Below, piece after piece: positions 32,401 to 44,474 of a stretch of DNA of 64,000 bases (its first letter is position 1; each line of letters starts with the position of its first letter). The notes beneath the pieces were generated by a model, which saw nothing but the letters and a program-made list of their open reading frames with translations, had not been told where the DNA came from and searched no databases. A program made the position numbers and the translations under genes. Source of the stretch: Paratinospora sagittata (Eukaryota; Streptophyta; Magnoliopsida; Ranunculales; Menispermaceae); the NCBI GenBank assembly GCA_035771175.1, contig CM069603.1, positions 26,140,286 to 26,204,285 of the forward strand, in the 5' to 3' direction.

Positions 32401-34511
32401 CCGAGATCAGAAGCTTTCTTGGGTTAGCTGGTTACTATAGGAGATTCGTTCAGGGATTCTCCAAGATAGCTACGCCTATGACTAGGCTCACCCAGAAAGA
32501 TGTGTCCTTTGTATGGACCGAGGAGTGTGAGAATGCCTTTTTAGAGCTGAAGAAAAGATTGACATCTACGCCAGTGTTGATTTTGCCAGAGCCTGATCAG
32601 GAGTTGGTTATCTATACTGATGCCTCTCGTATCGGCTTGGGTTGCGTGTTGATGCAGAAGGATAGGGTCATTGCTTATGCATCGAGGCAGTTGAAGGTGC
32701 ATGACTTAGAACTGGCCGCAGTGGTTTTTGCTTTGAAGATTTGGAGGCATTATCTCTATGGTGAGAGATTCACTTTGTATTATGACCATAAGAGCCTCAA
32801 GTACTTGTTCTCTCAGAAGGAATTGAACATGAGGCAGAGAAGGTGGTTAGAGCTCCTCAAAGACTATGATTTTATATTGGAATACCACCCAGGTAAAGCC
32901 AATGTAGTGGCTGATGCGTTGAGCAGGAAGCGGGTAGAGACAGTTATGGTAGCACGCCAGATGTCTCATGAGTGGAGACTACTTGAGGCGGCTACGGTTA
33001 TGAGTATATGTGCTACCCCTTCAGATCAGATTGTGATATGTGCTCAAATGAGAGCTCAGCCTACACAAGTCCAGGAGGTAATTGACCAACAGAGACTTGA
33101 CGTTGATTATGGGATATACAAGTCTTGGGCTGAGAGCAGTGATTTTACTGATTGGCAATTGTCATCTGATGGTGCCTTGAGATTTAGGGGACGTTTATGG
33201 GTTCCCGCAGATCCACGACTTAGACAGAGTGTTCTCCAAGAGGCTTACAGATCTCATTATGCTATTCATCCTGGCGGCACCAAGATGTATCATGATATGA
33301 AAAGAATGTATTGGTGGCCCGACATGAAGAGAGAGATAGCTCAGTTCATTCAGAGGTGTGAGATCTGTCAAAGAGTCAAAGCTGAGCATCAGAGGCCTGG
33401 AGGGCAGATGCAACCGCTTGCCATTCCTGAGTGGAAATGGGAGCACGTCACTATGGACTTTTTTGTGGGATTACCCAACACCCCGAGGAGACATAATGCT
33501 GTCTGGGTTATTATTGATCGCTTGACCAAGTCCGCTCACTTTCTACCGGTGAACACTAGGGATTCTATGGACAAGCTGAGCAGACTCTATATGCGGGAGA
33601 TAGTCAGATTACATGGAGTGCCAGTTTCGATTGTGTCAGATAGGGATCCGAGGTTTACATCGGTATTCTGGCAGGGGTTGCAGAGGCAGCACGACACTAG
33701 ACTAGATCTCAGTACCGCTTTTCATCCCCAGACGGATGGCCAGTCTGAGAGGTTGATATCGATTTTAGAGGATATGCTTCGAGCTTGTGTCCTTGAGTCC
33801 AGTGGTAACTGGGAGGAGTACATACATCTGTGTGAGTTCGCGTACAATAACAGCTATCAGTCCAGTATTGGCATGGCTCCTTTTGAGGCATTGTATGGTC
33901 AACCATGTAGATCTTCGATCTGTTGGACGGAGGTAGGGGATGTTGCGGTGATGGGACCAGAGTTTGTACAAGAACACACAGAGAAGATTAAGAGGATTAA
34001 GCATAATATGAAAGTAGCCCAAGACAGGCAGAAGAGTTACACTGATGCCAAGCGGAAGACCGTAGAGTTCGAGGTGGGTGACCAAGTTTTATTGAAGGTC
34101 TCACCTCAGAAGGGCCAAACTAGATTTGGGATAAAAGGCAAGCTCGCTCCGAGATTTATTGGGTCGTTCGAGGTTTTAGAACGAATTGGCCCCGTCGCTT
34201 ACCGATTAGCCTTGCCACCTCAGTTAGCAGCAGTCCACAATGTCTTTCATGTGTCAATGTTGAGAGTGTACAAGAGTGATTTTGATCATGTCTTGGACTG
34301 GAGGAACATTGAACTGAGGCAGGATGGGACTTATGATGAGGAACCTATTCAGATACTTGACCGGAAGGTCCAGAGGTTACGTAACCGCGAGATTCCGATG
34401 GTTAAGGTGAGATGGCAGTTCCATGGCGAGGAGCAGGTTACTTGGGAGCGTGAGGACTACATGATGGAGCACTTTGCCGAGTTCATGGGCTTAGGTATTT
34501 CTCAACCTTAA
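32340..34511 (+). pseudogene. pol: E0 pol part 2: RNase H, integrase, chromodomain-like tail
   Basis: After the frameshift, the open frame runs to TAA at 34509-34511. RT connection: [19 protein letters not shown]. RNase [18 protein letters not shown] with Asp at 32619; the [17 protein letters not shown] stretch seems to lack about six residues common in relatives. Integrase: an HHCC finger ending RCEICQRVK, Asp in TMDFF (33456), Asp in VSDRDPRF (33639) and Glu in DGQSERL (33746). [20 protein letters not shown] and [11 protein letters not shown] form the GPY/F module. A chromodomain-like end includes [28 protein letters not shown] and MEHFAEF, and probably directs insertion to heterochromatin (inference). 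Confidence 0.93.
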
Positions 34512-34535
34512 AACTTCGAGGACGAAGTTCATTCT

Positions 34536-34548
34536 AAGGTGGGTGTGA
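34536..34548 (+). other. Polypurine tract of E0
   Basis: AAGGTGGGTGTGA lies directly before the 3' LTR start and is the expected plus-strand primer site. Between the pol stop (34511) and this site there are only 24 bases. Confidence 0.8.
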
Positions 34549-37500
34549 TGTGACGCCCCGAAAATTATTTCATCTAGCCCATAACCCAATTGCACTTTGC
34601 CCAAACTCTATGCGTTGCCTTGATATGTTTGGTGTTTGTTTGATGGTTGTTTAATGTTTGTATAGTTGATGCTTGATAATATATATAAATATGTGTATCA
34701 TAAATTGTATATGGGTCATGTTAAATTAAGTTATAATGCATATGTTATTATTTATGCATGAACCCATTAAACCATGAATTGATATGAGTTAGGATTGATT
34801 AAATAAAAGGATAAATGAGAATGAAAATTTGGTGTATTAAATGGATTGGACATCTAAAATACATGGAAGCATGAAATTGGTTAAAGTACATGTGGTTGGT
34901 ATGAGTAGTATGAGACCAACACATGTGACGGTTGGTGCATGAAAGTGGACAAGTGTCCCATGCCCTCAAGGAAGTGCTAGAATGAGTGGAGGGAATCAAG
35001 GAGAGAATCAAGGAGGGAATTAAGGAGAGAATCAAGGAGGGAATCAAGGAGAGAATCAAGGAGAGAATCAAGGAGGGAATCAAGGAGAGAATCAAGGAGG
35101 GAATCAAGGAGAGAATCGAGGAGGGAATCAAGGAGGGAATCAAGGAAGTGCTAGAAAGAGGTGAATGGAGAGAAAGGAAAGAAGAAGAGAAAGAAAAGAA
35201 GAGAAAGGAAAGAAGAAGAGAAAGAAAGAGAGAGTTGCAGGAGGAAGATCCCTGCGACATTTTCATCAAAGAGGTGGATCTTTGGAATATATGGTCGGAT
35301 TGAGCTCAAAATGTGTCAGCAAGTTCGTAGCTTATGGTTATTCATTCTGGTCGGTGGAGCTCTTGATCTGAGGTTTCATCTAAGAGATCTAACCTCTCAA
35401 ACAAAGCTGGTCTGAAAGTCTGGATTTCTCGCGCCATTTCGCCCAAACTTCTAGATATCCTCCATCTACCGTTGGATGGATATAAAATTTGGATATGTAG
35501 TGTACAACTGATATATCTGCATTCGGAACGGTGGAGATCTTTAGTAGAGGTTTTTTGCTGAGAGATCTAACCTCTGAAACAAAGCTGGTCGGAAAGTCTG
35601 GATTTTTGGTGCCGTCTCGCTCAAACTTGTAGATCTCGTCAAACTACCGTTGGATAGATATCAAATTAGGCTATGTAGTTTATAACTGATATTTATGTAT
35701 TCTAACGGTGGAGATGTTTAGCCGTTTAGTAGTTTGTGTGATATAGTCATCTGATTTTGAGTATTTGCAGCGGGAGAGGAGAAATTGTCTGATTAGAGAC
35801 TTGTTCATCAAAGATACTTATCTTTTCGGTCCACCGTTGGATTGGGCTGATATTTGTACAGAAGGTTTGTTTCTTCACATACTTAAATCTGTACGGTTGA
35901 TTTTATGATTACATATTTCTGTTGGTAGATTGATACATCTGAACAGAATAATACATGTGAAGAATTGGTAGGGTTGTTTGTATTAGACCTACATTTAGAA
36001 TATGAACTTAGACCTTTCCAAATAGCTTGCATGTCAACTATGTTGACCTAGTTGCCATTGTTGATGAACCCATGATGCAAAATCAGTGATATACATGGCT
36101 GAACATGGTGACCTAGTGTAAATCGACAATATGGCCTAAGTATGAAAAATTTCATATTTTAGGGCTTTTGATGCTTTTAGCCTAGAATCATTGAATTGAT
36201 GCAACTTATGTTTAATTAAGCATGATTAGGGTTGATTATGCTACTGATTTGGTGGTTGTGACCATATCATGGGTTAGGCCTACTTGTGATCAAGTGACCC
36301 AATTTGGGCATGTTTATGCCTAAAGGAATTGAAAATCAGTATTTTTGATTAATAGAATGGTTTATGTATGAGAACTATGCATTAAAGGCCTAAGTCATGT
36401 GATTTGAGTTGAATGATGGGATTAGATGGGATTTAGGCCTATTGTCTATATGTGGGCTGATTTAGGGTTGATGTGTAATGTCTATGTGATTGAGCATAGA
36501 AATTGATGTATGGTAGGATATTGATGTATGTTTCAGGATCTTGATTGGGTTGATTCGGTTTGGTGGTCGTGTGTGGTTAAATACTCTCGCGAGGCTTGGT
36601 TGTGAGTAGACTTCACTTATGATTATATCTTTTATGTCATCATATCACTTATATATATTGTATGTTGAAAGCATGAATGTGTTCTAATGTTTTGAATGAT
36701 TCATTGATTTGAGAAAACCTTATGACTTTGGTTGGGCCCATCTATCTGGCTAATAGGGGGACTTAACCTTGTCATAGGAGGGTTTTAGGAAAGAAAATGA
36801 TTGGGGTCAACGGCACGGTGAAATAGACGTGTACTAGTAACCCAAATAAACATGATTGGGGTCAACGGTACGGTGAAATAGAGGTGGACTAGTAACCCAA
36901 TGCATGTGGAATGTGGATCCAAGTTTATAAGCTTTTACTTGCATCGAACTTATTATAAATGCTTGATATATATATGTTATGAGCTTTTAATCATGCTACA
37001 CATTGACATGCATACATGATATTTATTGATGAGTATTGATAGCATATTTGAATTCTATTCACTGGGCACCGTTGGCTCACCCTCATTTTCCTCTTTCAGG
37101 TCCTTCTGTCCCGAATAAGGGCAAAGGAGTAGTTATATCTTGAGGGTCTTGCCTGCGAGAGAATCCAAAGCCTCGATGTGAGTTGTGAGGCATTTTGATT
37201 GAACTGTGTTTTAAATTATGAAGTATTATATTTTGGATTATGTAATTATAACACTTACCACATTGTAGTATGGGTGAGTTGGGACTTGTTAGATAAACCA
37301 TGTGGGCATATGACGATTTTTATTTGTACCCACAATTTTGGACTTTATGTGTATGTCAATTTTAATGGACTGTAGGAATTATGATTTTATTTATGGTTCA
37401 TTTTTATAGATTATCTATTGTCTTTGATGATTAATACGGTGGGTAGTTTTGTTTAGTACCTTTGATATTATATCGTTGTTTGAGTTAAGGCTCGTAGGGT

Positions 37501-37597
37501 CTCAACCACCTCACGGGAATTGAGGAGTGGTCGGAGATGCCTACGCCGGGCGTCCCGCCCCGGCATTCCGCACGCCATTCCCTGCGGGGTTGCCACA
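34549..37597 (+). repeat. 3' LTR of E0 with expanded minisatellite
   Basis: This LTR is 3049 bp. It differs from the 5' copy chiefly by 13 rather than 3 copies of the 12-bp GAATCAAGGAG-type unit (34988-35150), a longer AAAGAAGAG tract after it, and loss of 21 bp just before the terminal GCCACA. Scattered substitutions are otherwise few. The long frames through the minisatellite on both strands are low-complexity artefacts. Confidence 0.95.
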
Positions 37598-37602
37598 TTA
37601 AC

Positions 37603-39075
37603 CGTCAAAGTATCTAACCATCTTTGATTGAGTATGGCAGGACAAAATGAAAAAAACACTTATCTCTCAGGTGAAGGAAACTCCACCAACCGACCACCAC
37701 TATTCAAGGGAGAAACCTATTCACACTGAAAAACTAAGACTAGGTACTACTTTAAAGCCCAAGATCTAGAGACGTGGGATGTTATGACATACGACTGTCC
37801 AACGCCTTCTAAAATTGTTGACGGTGCTACTATCCCAAAAGAAATAAACTAATGGAGTGCCAAGGAAAAGAAACGAGAACTATTGAATAACCAAGTTGTA
37901 AACATTTTATTTTGTAGTTTATCAGTCAAAGAGTTCAATAGAGTCAGTGCGTGTGAAACTGCTAAGGAAATCTATGACCAAAAAGAAACTGTTAGAAAGT
38001 TTCTAAGAGGCCTACCCAGAGCATGGGAACCCAAGACTACAGCCATTGAAGAAGCCAAGAATCTGACTGTATATACTTTGATGAACTATGCGGTTCATTG
38101 ATGGTTCATGAAATGAAGTTAAAAGATAAGATGAGCTCGGTCAAAGTTGAGGAAAAAGAAAAGAAATCCATTGCCCTCAATGTTGAAATTGATTCTGAAA
38201 ATTATTCAGATTCAGAAGATGACATAGCTATGTTATCTAGAAAGTTCAATAAGTTGCTTAGGAGAAAGAGTAAGAATAACTCTTACTCAAGGTTTCACAA
38301 AGGAAAGAAACCCGATTCTAAACCTGTAGAGTTAATTTGTTACGGTAGTAGCAAACTAGGTCATGTAAAGAGCAAATGTCCTACTAAATATAAAAAGAAT
38401 TCAAGCTCATATAGAAAGGACAAGAAAGTTCTCAAAGCTACATGGGATGATTCAAGTTCAAGCGAAGATGAAGCAGATTCAGATCACACTGCTGAACTGT
38501 GCTTAATGGCATGCACCGAGGTAAAATCTAAACCCATTGACAAACTTAATGAGCTCTATGCTCATATTTAGGAACTTAAGACAAAACTTAGTAAAAAGAC
38601 CAAGAAAAATGAAAAGCTCAAGCATAGTCTTGAAGAAGTTCTAGAGGAAATAGAATTCCAACAAGAAAAGCTAGACGGAATGTCTCTAGACAATGAACAA
38701 CTTAAAAAAGTTGTTGGGAAGCTGAAAAATGAAAATGAAACTCTTAGAAAGGAAAAAGAAGACCTGAACTGCACAGTGATTAAATTCACAAATGGTCAAA
38801 AGATATTTGACATAATGTTAGGATCACAAAGATGTGCTTTTGACAAGACTGACTTAGGCTACACTCATGGGTCTAAGGAGTACGATACTGCACTTACTAA
38901 AAGACCAATTTGCAACAAATGTCATAGGGAAGGTCATACAATACTTAGATGCAATGTCTTACGTAAAAAGAAAAGAAAATATGCATGGATTGAAAAATCT
39001 GTTCTTATTGATGCTAACATGCATGGACCCAAACTTGCATGGGTACCAAAGCCAAAAATATTTTATGTTGTGTAG
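37603..39075 (+). pseudogene. gag: E1 gag, broken
   Basis: ATG 37634 starts MAGQNEKNTYLSGEG, then PPLFKGETYSH, ETWDVMT, LLNNQVVNILFCSL, FNRVSACETAKEIYD, followed by an abrupt join to KFLRGLPRAWEPKTTAIEEA (about 70 residues of the usual Gag are missing). A one-base deletion near 38082 shifts to MVHEMKLKD. The knuckle reads CYGSSKLGHVKSKC (second Cys replaced by Ser). A TAG at 38569 interrupts a long Lys/Glu coiled coil (LKNENETLRKEKEDL). A second finger, CNKCHREGHTILRC, is complete. Stops also occur within the N-terminal part (near 37727 and 37850). The frame ends at TAG 39073. Confidence 0.85.
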
Positions 39076-40340
39076 ATATGCAAAAATGAAGATATATGGT
39101 ATCTAGACAACAGTTGTTCAAGGCACATATCTTGAGATAGATTTAACTTTCTGAGCCTTGAAAAGAAGAAAGGAGGAAAGGTCACCTTCAAAGACTACAA
39201 CAAATGTGATATTGAAGGCACTGGAACTATTTGTAACGATTATGTATCTATATCTGATGTACTTTATGTTAAAGGGTTGAAGCATAATCTCTTGAGCATA
39301 AATCAATTATGTGTGACAAGGGTTATGACATTTCATTTGAGGCAAATAGGTGCATTGTCAAGCATGTGGATAAAACTGTTGCATTCATGGCATCTAGAAT
39401 TAAAAATGTGTATTGCACAAACTTTAATGACACGAAGAAACAAAATGTAACATGTTTAAGTGCTATCTTTCGTAATGATGCATGGCTATAACATAGGAGA
39501 TTAGCTCATGTTAATATGAATAACATATCTAGAATTGTCAAACATGATCTTGCGAAGGGTATTCCAAAAAAAACTTACTCAAATGACAAGGTATGTGAAC
39601 CATGCCACCTTGGTAAGCATACCCGATCATTATTTAAGAGCAAGAGGCATCAATCAACCTCTAGAGCTCTTGAACTGATTCACATGGATCTTTCGGACCA
39701 ACCAAAACTCAAAGCTTAGGTGGTAAATCATATGTGTTTGTAATTGTTGATGACTTTACTCGATTCACATGGGTATTTCTATTAGCTCATAAATTTGATG
39801 CTTGTGAAACATTTATAAAATTCTGTAAGAGAGTTGAAAATGAAAAGGGTCACAAAATCAACATAATTAGGAGTAACAAAGGTGGTGAATTTGTCAATAA
39901 AAATCTCGAATAATTTTGTAACAATTATGGTTACACTCACCATCTATAAGCCCGTAAGACACCACGGCAAAATGATGTAGTTGAGAGAAAGAATAGAACT
40001 CTGTAGGAGATGTGTAGAACCATGCTCAATGAGTATAACACTGCAAATCATTTTTGGGGTGAAGCTATAAACACTGCTTGGTATGTGATGAATCGAGTTC
40101 TGATTAGAAAAGATTTGAATAAAACTCCATTTGAACTATGGAAGGGTAGAGCACCCAACATCCGTTACTTCCGAGTATTCAGATGTAAATGTTTTATTCT
40201 CAATGATAAAGACAATTTAGATAAGTTTGAACCTTAATCAGACATAGGAATATTTTTAGGATATTCTTCTCACAGTAGATCTTACAGAGTCTTCAACAAA
40301 TCTAATCAAACTATAGAATAATCAATTCATATAAATTTTA
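39076..40340 (+). pseudogene. pol: E1 pol: protease and integrase, broken
   Basis: Protease is represented by WYLDNSCSRH near 39100 (usual LDSGCSRHM, so the D-S-G triad is altered). It is followed by GGKVTFKDYNKCDIEGTG and LKHNLLSINQLC, then a two-base insertion near 39308. The GAG-pre-integrase reads CDKGYDISFEA and, with a TAA where WLWH is expected (39489), HRRLAHVNMNNIS. The finger ends VCEPCHLGKHTRSLF. A one-base deletion occurs near 39688. The core has VIVDDFTRFTWVFLL (first Asp), then GGEFVNKNLE and RQNDVVERKNRTL (Glu present), and NEYNTANHFWGEA. Integrase precedes RT, as in Ty1/copia. Confidence 0.85.
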
Positions 40341-40559
40341 ATGAAAGTGTTAATAAGAAAAGTTTTGAGGATGAATTTAAGCAATTAAATTTTGATGACG
40401 ATGAACCCAAGACAACTAGGGTTATAGATCTTGAGCCTGAACCATCTTTAGAATCTTCTAAAAACTCTAGACTGCTTCAAGGTCTTTCCCAAGATCAAAT
40501 TTTAGGAGATCCACGAAAGGGTGTATCCACTAGAGCTTCAATTCAAAAAGATCAGGAGC

Positions 40560-42093
40560 TTGTGCTTTTGTATCAAAATTTGAACCAATTAAAGTGGAAG
40601 AGGCACTGAAAGAGCAAAGCTAGATTCTTGCTATGCAAGAAGAACTAGGACATTTTGTGTGAAACAAAGTATGCGAATTAGTTCCTAAACCTTTTCATCA
40701 ATCTATTATAGGAACCAAATGGATGTTTAGAAACAAAAAGAATGAACAAGGTATCATTGTCCGAAATAAGGTTAGATTGGTTGCACAAGGGTACAACCAA
40801 GAATAAGGCATAGACTTCTCCCAGTAGCAAGATTAGAGGCAATAAGAATGTTACTTGCCTATGCTTGTTACAAGGATTTTCCCTTATACCAAATGGATGT
40901 AAATAAGGCTTTCTAAATGGATACATCAACGAAGAGGTATATGTGGAACAACCTCCAGGGTTTGAGGATGCTCAAGACACAAAATATGTGTTCAAACTCC
41001 ACAATATGGATTAAGACAAGCTCCAAGAGCTTGCTATGATCGACTGAGTTCATTTCTTTTAGATCAAAAGTTTCAAAAAGGAAAACTTGATCCAACTTTG
41101 TTTGTTAAACACCACAATGATAATATACTTATTGTTCAAATATATGTGGACGATATCATTTTTAGTACATCAAACAAAGAACTGTGTGATGAGTTTTTAA
41201 AATTAATGCAGAAGGAATTTGAAATGAATATGATGGGAGAACTTACATACTTTCTCGGCTTACAAATTATGCAAATGCCGAAAGGCACCTTCATAAGCCA
41301 ATCAAAGTATGCTAAGGAAATGGTAAAAAAGTTTCAAATGCATAATTTGAAATCGATTGATACTCCCTGTACCTCTGCAATCAAATTAGATAAGGATGAA
41401 AAAGGTAAATCAATTGATTCAAAACTTTATAGAAGCATGATTGGAAGTCTTTTGTACCTAACAACAAGTCGACCTGACATCATGTTCAGTGTCTGTCTTT
41501 GTGCAAGATTTCAATCTGAACCTAAAGAATCTCATTTAAAATGTGTCAAACGAATATTCAGATACACAAATGGCACAACACACTTAGGAATTTGGTATTC
41601 AGAAGGTACTACTTTTGATCTCAGAAGTTATGTAGACTCCGGTTATGCTGGTAGACTAACTAATAGGAAAAGTACCATTGAATTTTGTCACTTTCTTGAA
41701 AATTCTTTGATTTCTTGGTTTTGCAAGAAATAACATTCTGTGGCAATATCCACAACTGAAGCAGAATATGTCGCAGCTGGAAGTTGTTGTTCTCAGATTC
41801 TTTACATGAAACAACAACTTCAGGACTATCAAATATTTATTCAATGTGCTGAAATTCTGTGTGATAATACCAGTGCTATTAATATATCTAAAAATCATGT
41901 ATTGCACTCTCGAACTAAGCATATTCAAATAAGACATCACTTTTTACAAGATCATGTGCAAAATGGAGAAGTCATATTATCTCATATTCGCACCAAAGAA
42001 CAATTGGCTAACATATTTACTAAAGCCTTACCAAAAGACCAGTTTGTTCATATTCGCAAAGGGCTTGGGATGTTCTCTGAGACCAATCTGTGA
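40560..42093 (+). pseudogene. pol: E1 pol: reverse transcriptase and RNase H, broken
   Basis: It starts near 40600 with VCELVPKP, GTKWMFRNKKNEQG and VRLVAQGYNQE, then several frameshifts (for example 40803-40990). It continues with GLRQAPRACYDRL and the catalytic box IYVDDIIFSTSN (41143-41178). LTYFLGLQIMQMPKGTFISQ, DTPCTSAIKLDKD and MIGSLLYLTTSRPDI follow. RNase H begins with DSGYAGRLTNRKST; after a TAA at 41731 (consistent with a CAA change), ISTTEAEYVAAGSC, LCDNTSAINISKN and RTKHIQIRHHFL, ending KEQLANIFTKALPKD...GLGMFSETNL and stop 42091-42093. From 41098 on it is one frame apart from that stop. Confidence 0.9.
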
Positions 42094-42379
42094 TACTTTG
42101 ATGCTTACCTCTATATGGGGAGATATATTTCATGCTACTTTACTCTTTTTGATATTTCGAAAGGGGTAGAAAGTACTATCATTGAAACATCATAAACTCA
42201 GGGGGAGTTTAACACTAAGGGGGAGTCTTAGTGATATTTTATGTATATTCCTTGGTAATACACTCATATCATATGAAACAAGGAATATTAGTACTGCATC
42301 TCATGCAAACACATATAATTTTATTAGCTTGCTTCAAAGCCTACAGTAATGTGTTTGAAATCATAAAAAATGGGGAAAT
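42094..42379 (+). other. E1 3' untranslated region with GGGGGAG repeats
   Basis: No ORF is credible. CAGGGGGAG at 42199-42207 and AAGGGGGAG at 42217-42225 form a doubled purine-rich motif about 160 bp before the LTR. The tract adjoining the LTR is AAAAAATGGGGAAAT (42365-42379), the likely plus-strand primer. Confidence 0.65.
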
Positions 42380-44413
42380 TGTTGAACCAATTATCCTCAT
42401 GTCCCTTACGAGATTATGTTCCTATTATGAAATATTTTGATGCTTACAAAACTACATTTTGTTTATGATATTACTGCACATATGACATATCTAATCTCAC
42501 TTGAAGGTTTCAAAGATTCAATGATGCATGGCGAACGTATTAAAAGATCTTCTTGAAAACCATGATCGTTTGAAGATGTTTAGTTGTATGATTAGATTAT
42601 GATAGGCTGTAGGACTTTCTTTGTCATGTGATTCAGTAATATTCATGTCTGCATGTTTTAATCGATCGATTGCATATATGATTTAATCTGACTACATTGT
42701 GTTTTATTGAGCTTTATCGAGAAATCAAAAACCATTTTTATAAAAGTCTTTCAGGACGCTAATGTTTTAGCAGCGCCCTCCTGGACCTAATGAGTCAGGA
42801 CGCTGATAAAATATTAGGATGCTCAAGGTTGAATTGAGTTGATTAATAAGGACGACCTTTCTTTTATCAACCTTTGAGAAGGTCAGGACGCTGACTTAGT
42901 TTTAGCTCGCTCAAAGTTCTTTTTATCTTTAAGTGATTTCTATCTTTAAGGATGTTGATAAGTTATAAGTTGAATAAATTATCAGGACACTACTTGTGTA
43001 GGAGATCCCTTATCTTTACAATCAACTTAAATAACTTTCAGGACGCTTATCGTCCGTTAGCGCACTTAACATTGTTTTCAAACTTTTTTTAATAGTTCAG
43101 GATGCTTACTTTTGAGTAGTGCCCTTGTGTGTCAAAATGTTTTAAAACAAAAACAGGATGCTTACTGCAAAGTAGCGCCCTCACGATTTGAGTTGTTCAA
43201 TTGTCAAAGTAAGCCAGAACGCTTACTATTTAGCAGTGCCCTCACTTCATTATTCAGTAGGAAGTTGATGTTCTATGAGCGCCCTCAAAGGAACAAAACG
43301 ACAGAAAAGATATGTTTGTTGTTCGACATTACTGCTATTTCTGTTAACATTTTCAAAAACGTACAAATAGTTTTCAAAAATTTTCAGAGTCGTACAACAA
43401 CTTTTTCAGAACTTTTTAAATGTTCTAAAACTTCGTAAGAACATTCCTCTTTCATGAAAGGATTAGATGATTCAGGTGTTATCGCCGTAATATGCATTGA
43501 GCTGAATCGATCCATTTCGGGAAAGAATGTTAACGTTATATTTGAAATAACCTAGAGCGCCAAAATCATCCAGTCCATTGCACCTTTGTTGTTCCTATAT
43601 GTACGTGCTGCCTTAGAGCAGAAAACCTACTAATTAAATACGAAACTGATATTCATTTTAAACGTATTAACTGTTTTTGTTTGTGCTAAACACTTTTTGA
43701 AAGTTAGCCTTTTTTCACTTGTACTTGATCTTACGATCTTTTGAAAGAACAACTTAAAGTCTTCTGGGTTGATTGATCATCATCTTCATTATTTTGAAAA
43801 CCCACTGAAGAAGACAAAAGATCTTTGAACCCGTTTTCAACATAAACTTCATCATACATATTTTGCTGAATCTGTGATCACAGAAGGTTCAATCCAAAGC
43901 TTTATAAGTATCACTTTGATTTAGAGTAAAGGGAATCATATCTCATCTTGGATTCAGTTTGTGGTGACTGGTAAGTCACTGAGTTAGAACAAGTGTTGCT
44001 TAAAGTTGTAAACGATCTTCTCATACCCGTAAGTTGAGAATAGGTTCTCTCTCACATGTAAGTAGAGAATAGGTTCCCTCACACCCGCAAGTTGAAAAAT
44101 AGTCCTCTCACACTCGTAAGTTGAGAAACGGTAGTTCTCACACCCAGTAAGTTGAGAAAGTGTACCAGTTTGATCTTCACTCGAAAGAAGGTCCATAGTG
44201 GAGTTTGAACAAATCCTAACTGATGAGGTTAGGTAGTGGATGTAGGCACGGCTGAACCACTATAAATCTTACTTGCATTGTCTCATTTACATTTGTTGTA
44301 TTTGATTGCTATACTTTGTTTAGTTTGTTTTCATTATTCTGCACAATTTTATGAAAGGTTAAAATTTGCTAAGTGTCCAATTCACCCCCCTCTTGGACAT
44401 ATCTAGGCCAACA
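42380..44413 (+). repeat. 3' LTR of E1
   Basis: This 2034-bp copy of 24684-26655 has the same modules: palindrome array 42755-43290, TAAGTTGAGAA-type units 44025-44165 (one unit more than the 5' copy), and a terminal hairpin TGTCCAA/TTGGACA at 44374-44399. The two copies differ by many substitutions and small indels, so E1 is clearly older than E0. Confidence 0.9.
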
Positions 44414-44460
44414 GTTTGCAAAAATCAAAACATACAAGAGTGAGTGTAAATAAGTCAACA

Positions 44461-44474
44461 ATCTCCCCCTTTTT
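44461..44474 (-). other. Polypurine tract of E2
   Basis: On the - strand AAAAAGGGGGAGAT directly precedes the TGTTGACTT start of E2's 3' LTR (44460 downwards). A second copy of the motif, AAAAGGGGGAGAA, lies upstream at 44807-44819, paralleling the doubled GGGGGAG of E1. Confidence 0.8.

Larger units (their letters stand above)
26678..37597 (+). mobile_element. E0: chromodomain Ty3/gypsy element (Tekay/Del-like), nearly complete
   Basis: E0 is 10,920 bp and begins TGTGACGCCCC and ends TTGCCACA. The target duplication TTAAC is at 26673-26677 and 37598-37602. Order is LTR, PBS, Gag, protease, RT, RNase H, integrase, chromodomain-like tail, polypurine tract, LTR. About 3-kb LTRs, the [18 protein letters not shown] tail and tRNA-Met priming point to the Tekay/Del chromovirus clade (from knowledge of the family). 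Three nonsense codons in gag and one frameshift after RT make it non-autonomous as it stands. Near-identical LTRs make it the youngest complete insertion here. Confidence 0.95.
24684..44413 (+). mobile_element. E1: SIRE/Maximus-like copia element, split by E0
   Basis: It begins TGTTGAACTAATTATCC at 24684 and ends TCTAGGCCAACA at 44413. GTTT is shared at both ends (24680-24683, 44414-44417); the uninterrupted copy of this E2 LTR at 53515-53530 confirms the empty site ATGTTGTTTG. Removing E0 (10,920 bp plus 5) leaves about 8.8 kb with LTRs of 1972 and 2034 bp. Order gag, protease, integrase, RT, RNase H is that of Ty1/copia. The two finger-like motifs in Gag, the coiled-coil stretch and the large LTRs fit the SIRE group. 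The coding region is broken in many places. Confidence 0.9.
21623..44460 (-). repeat. Left (3') LTR of E2, split by A2 and E1
   Basis: The pieces are 21623-21633, 23083-24683 and 44418-44460, counting each TSD once (about 1655 bp). It runs from TGTTGGCCCAG to AAGTCAACA. Modules in - strand order: GAAACGCG-type palindromes at 24050-24400, TATA (TATTTATA, 23962-23969), inverted CACCCGTAAGTTG-type units at 23260-23450, and an AGTCCAA/TTGGACT hairpin at about 23085-23135. Compared with the right LTR it lacks about 290 bp near 24500 (present at 53065-53345). Confidence 0.8.

Noticed and set aside
34799..35303. 156-codon (-) and 105-codon (+) frames in E0's 3' LTR
   Set aside because: They are open only because the 12-bp minisatellite and purine repeats lack stops; composition is low-complexity and the shorter 5' LTR array does not support them.
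38680..39075. Host nucleic-acid-binding protein with CCHC finger
   Set aside because: The frame is continuous in phase with E1 gag across a single TAG, and the same finger and flanks occur in E2 and E5 Gag.
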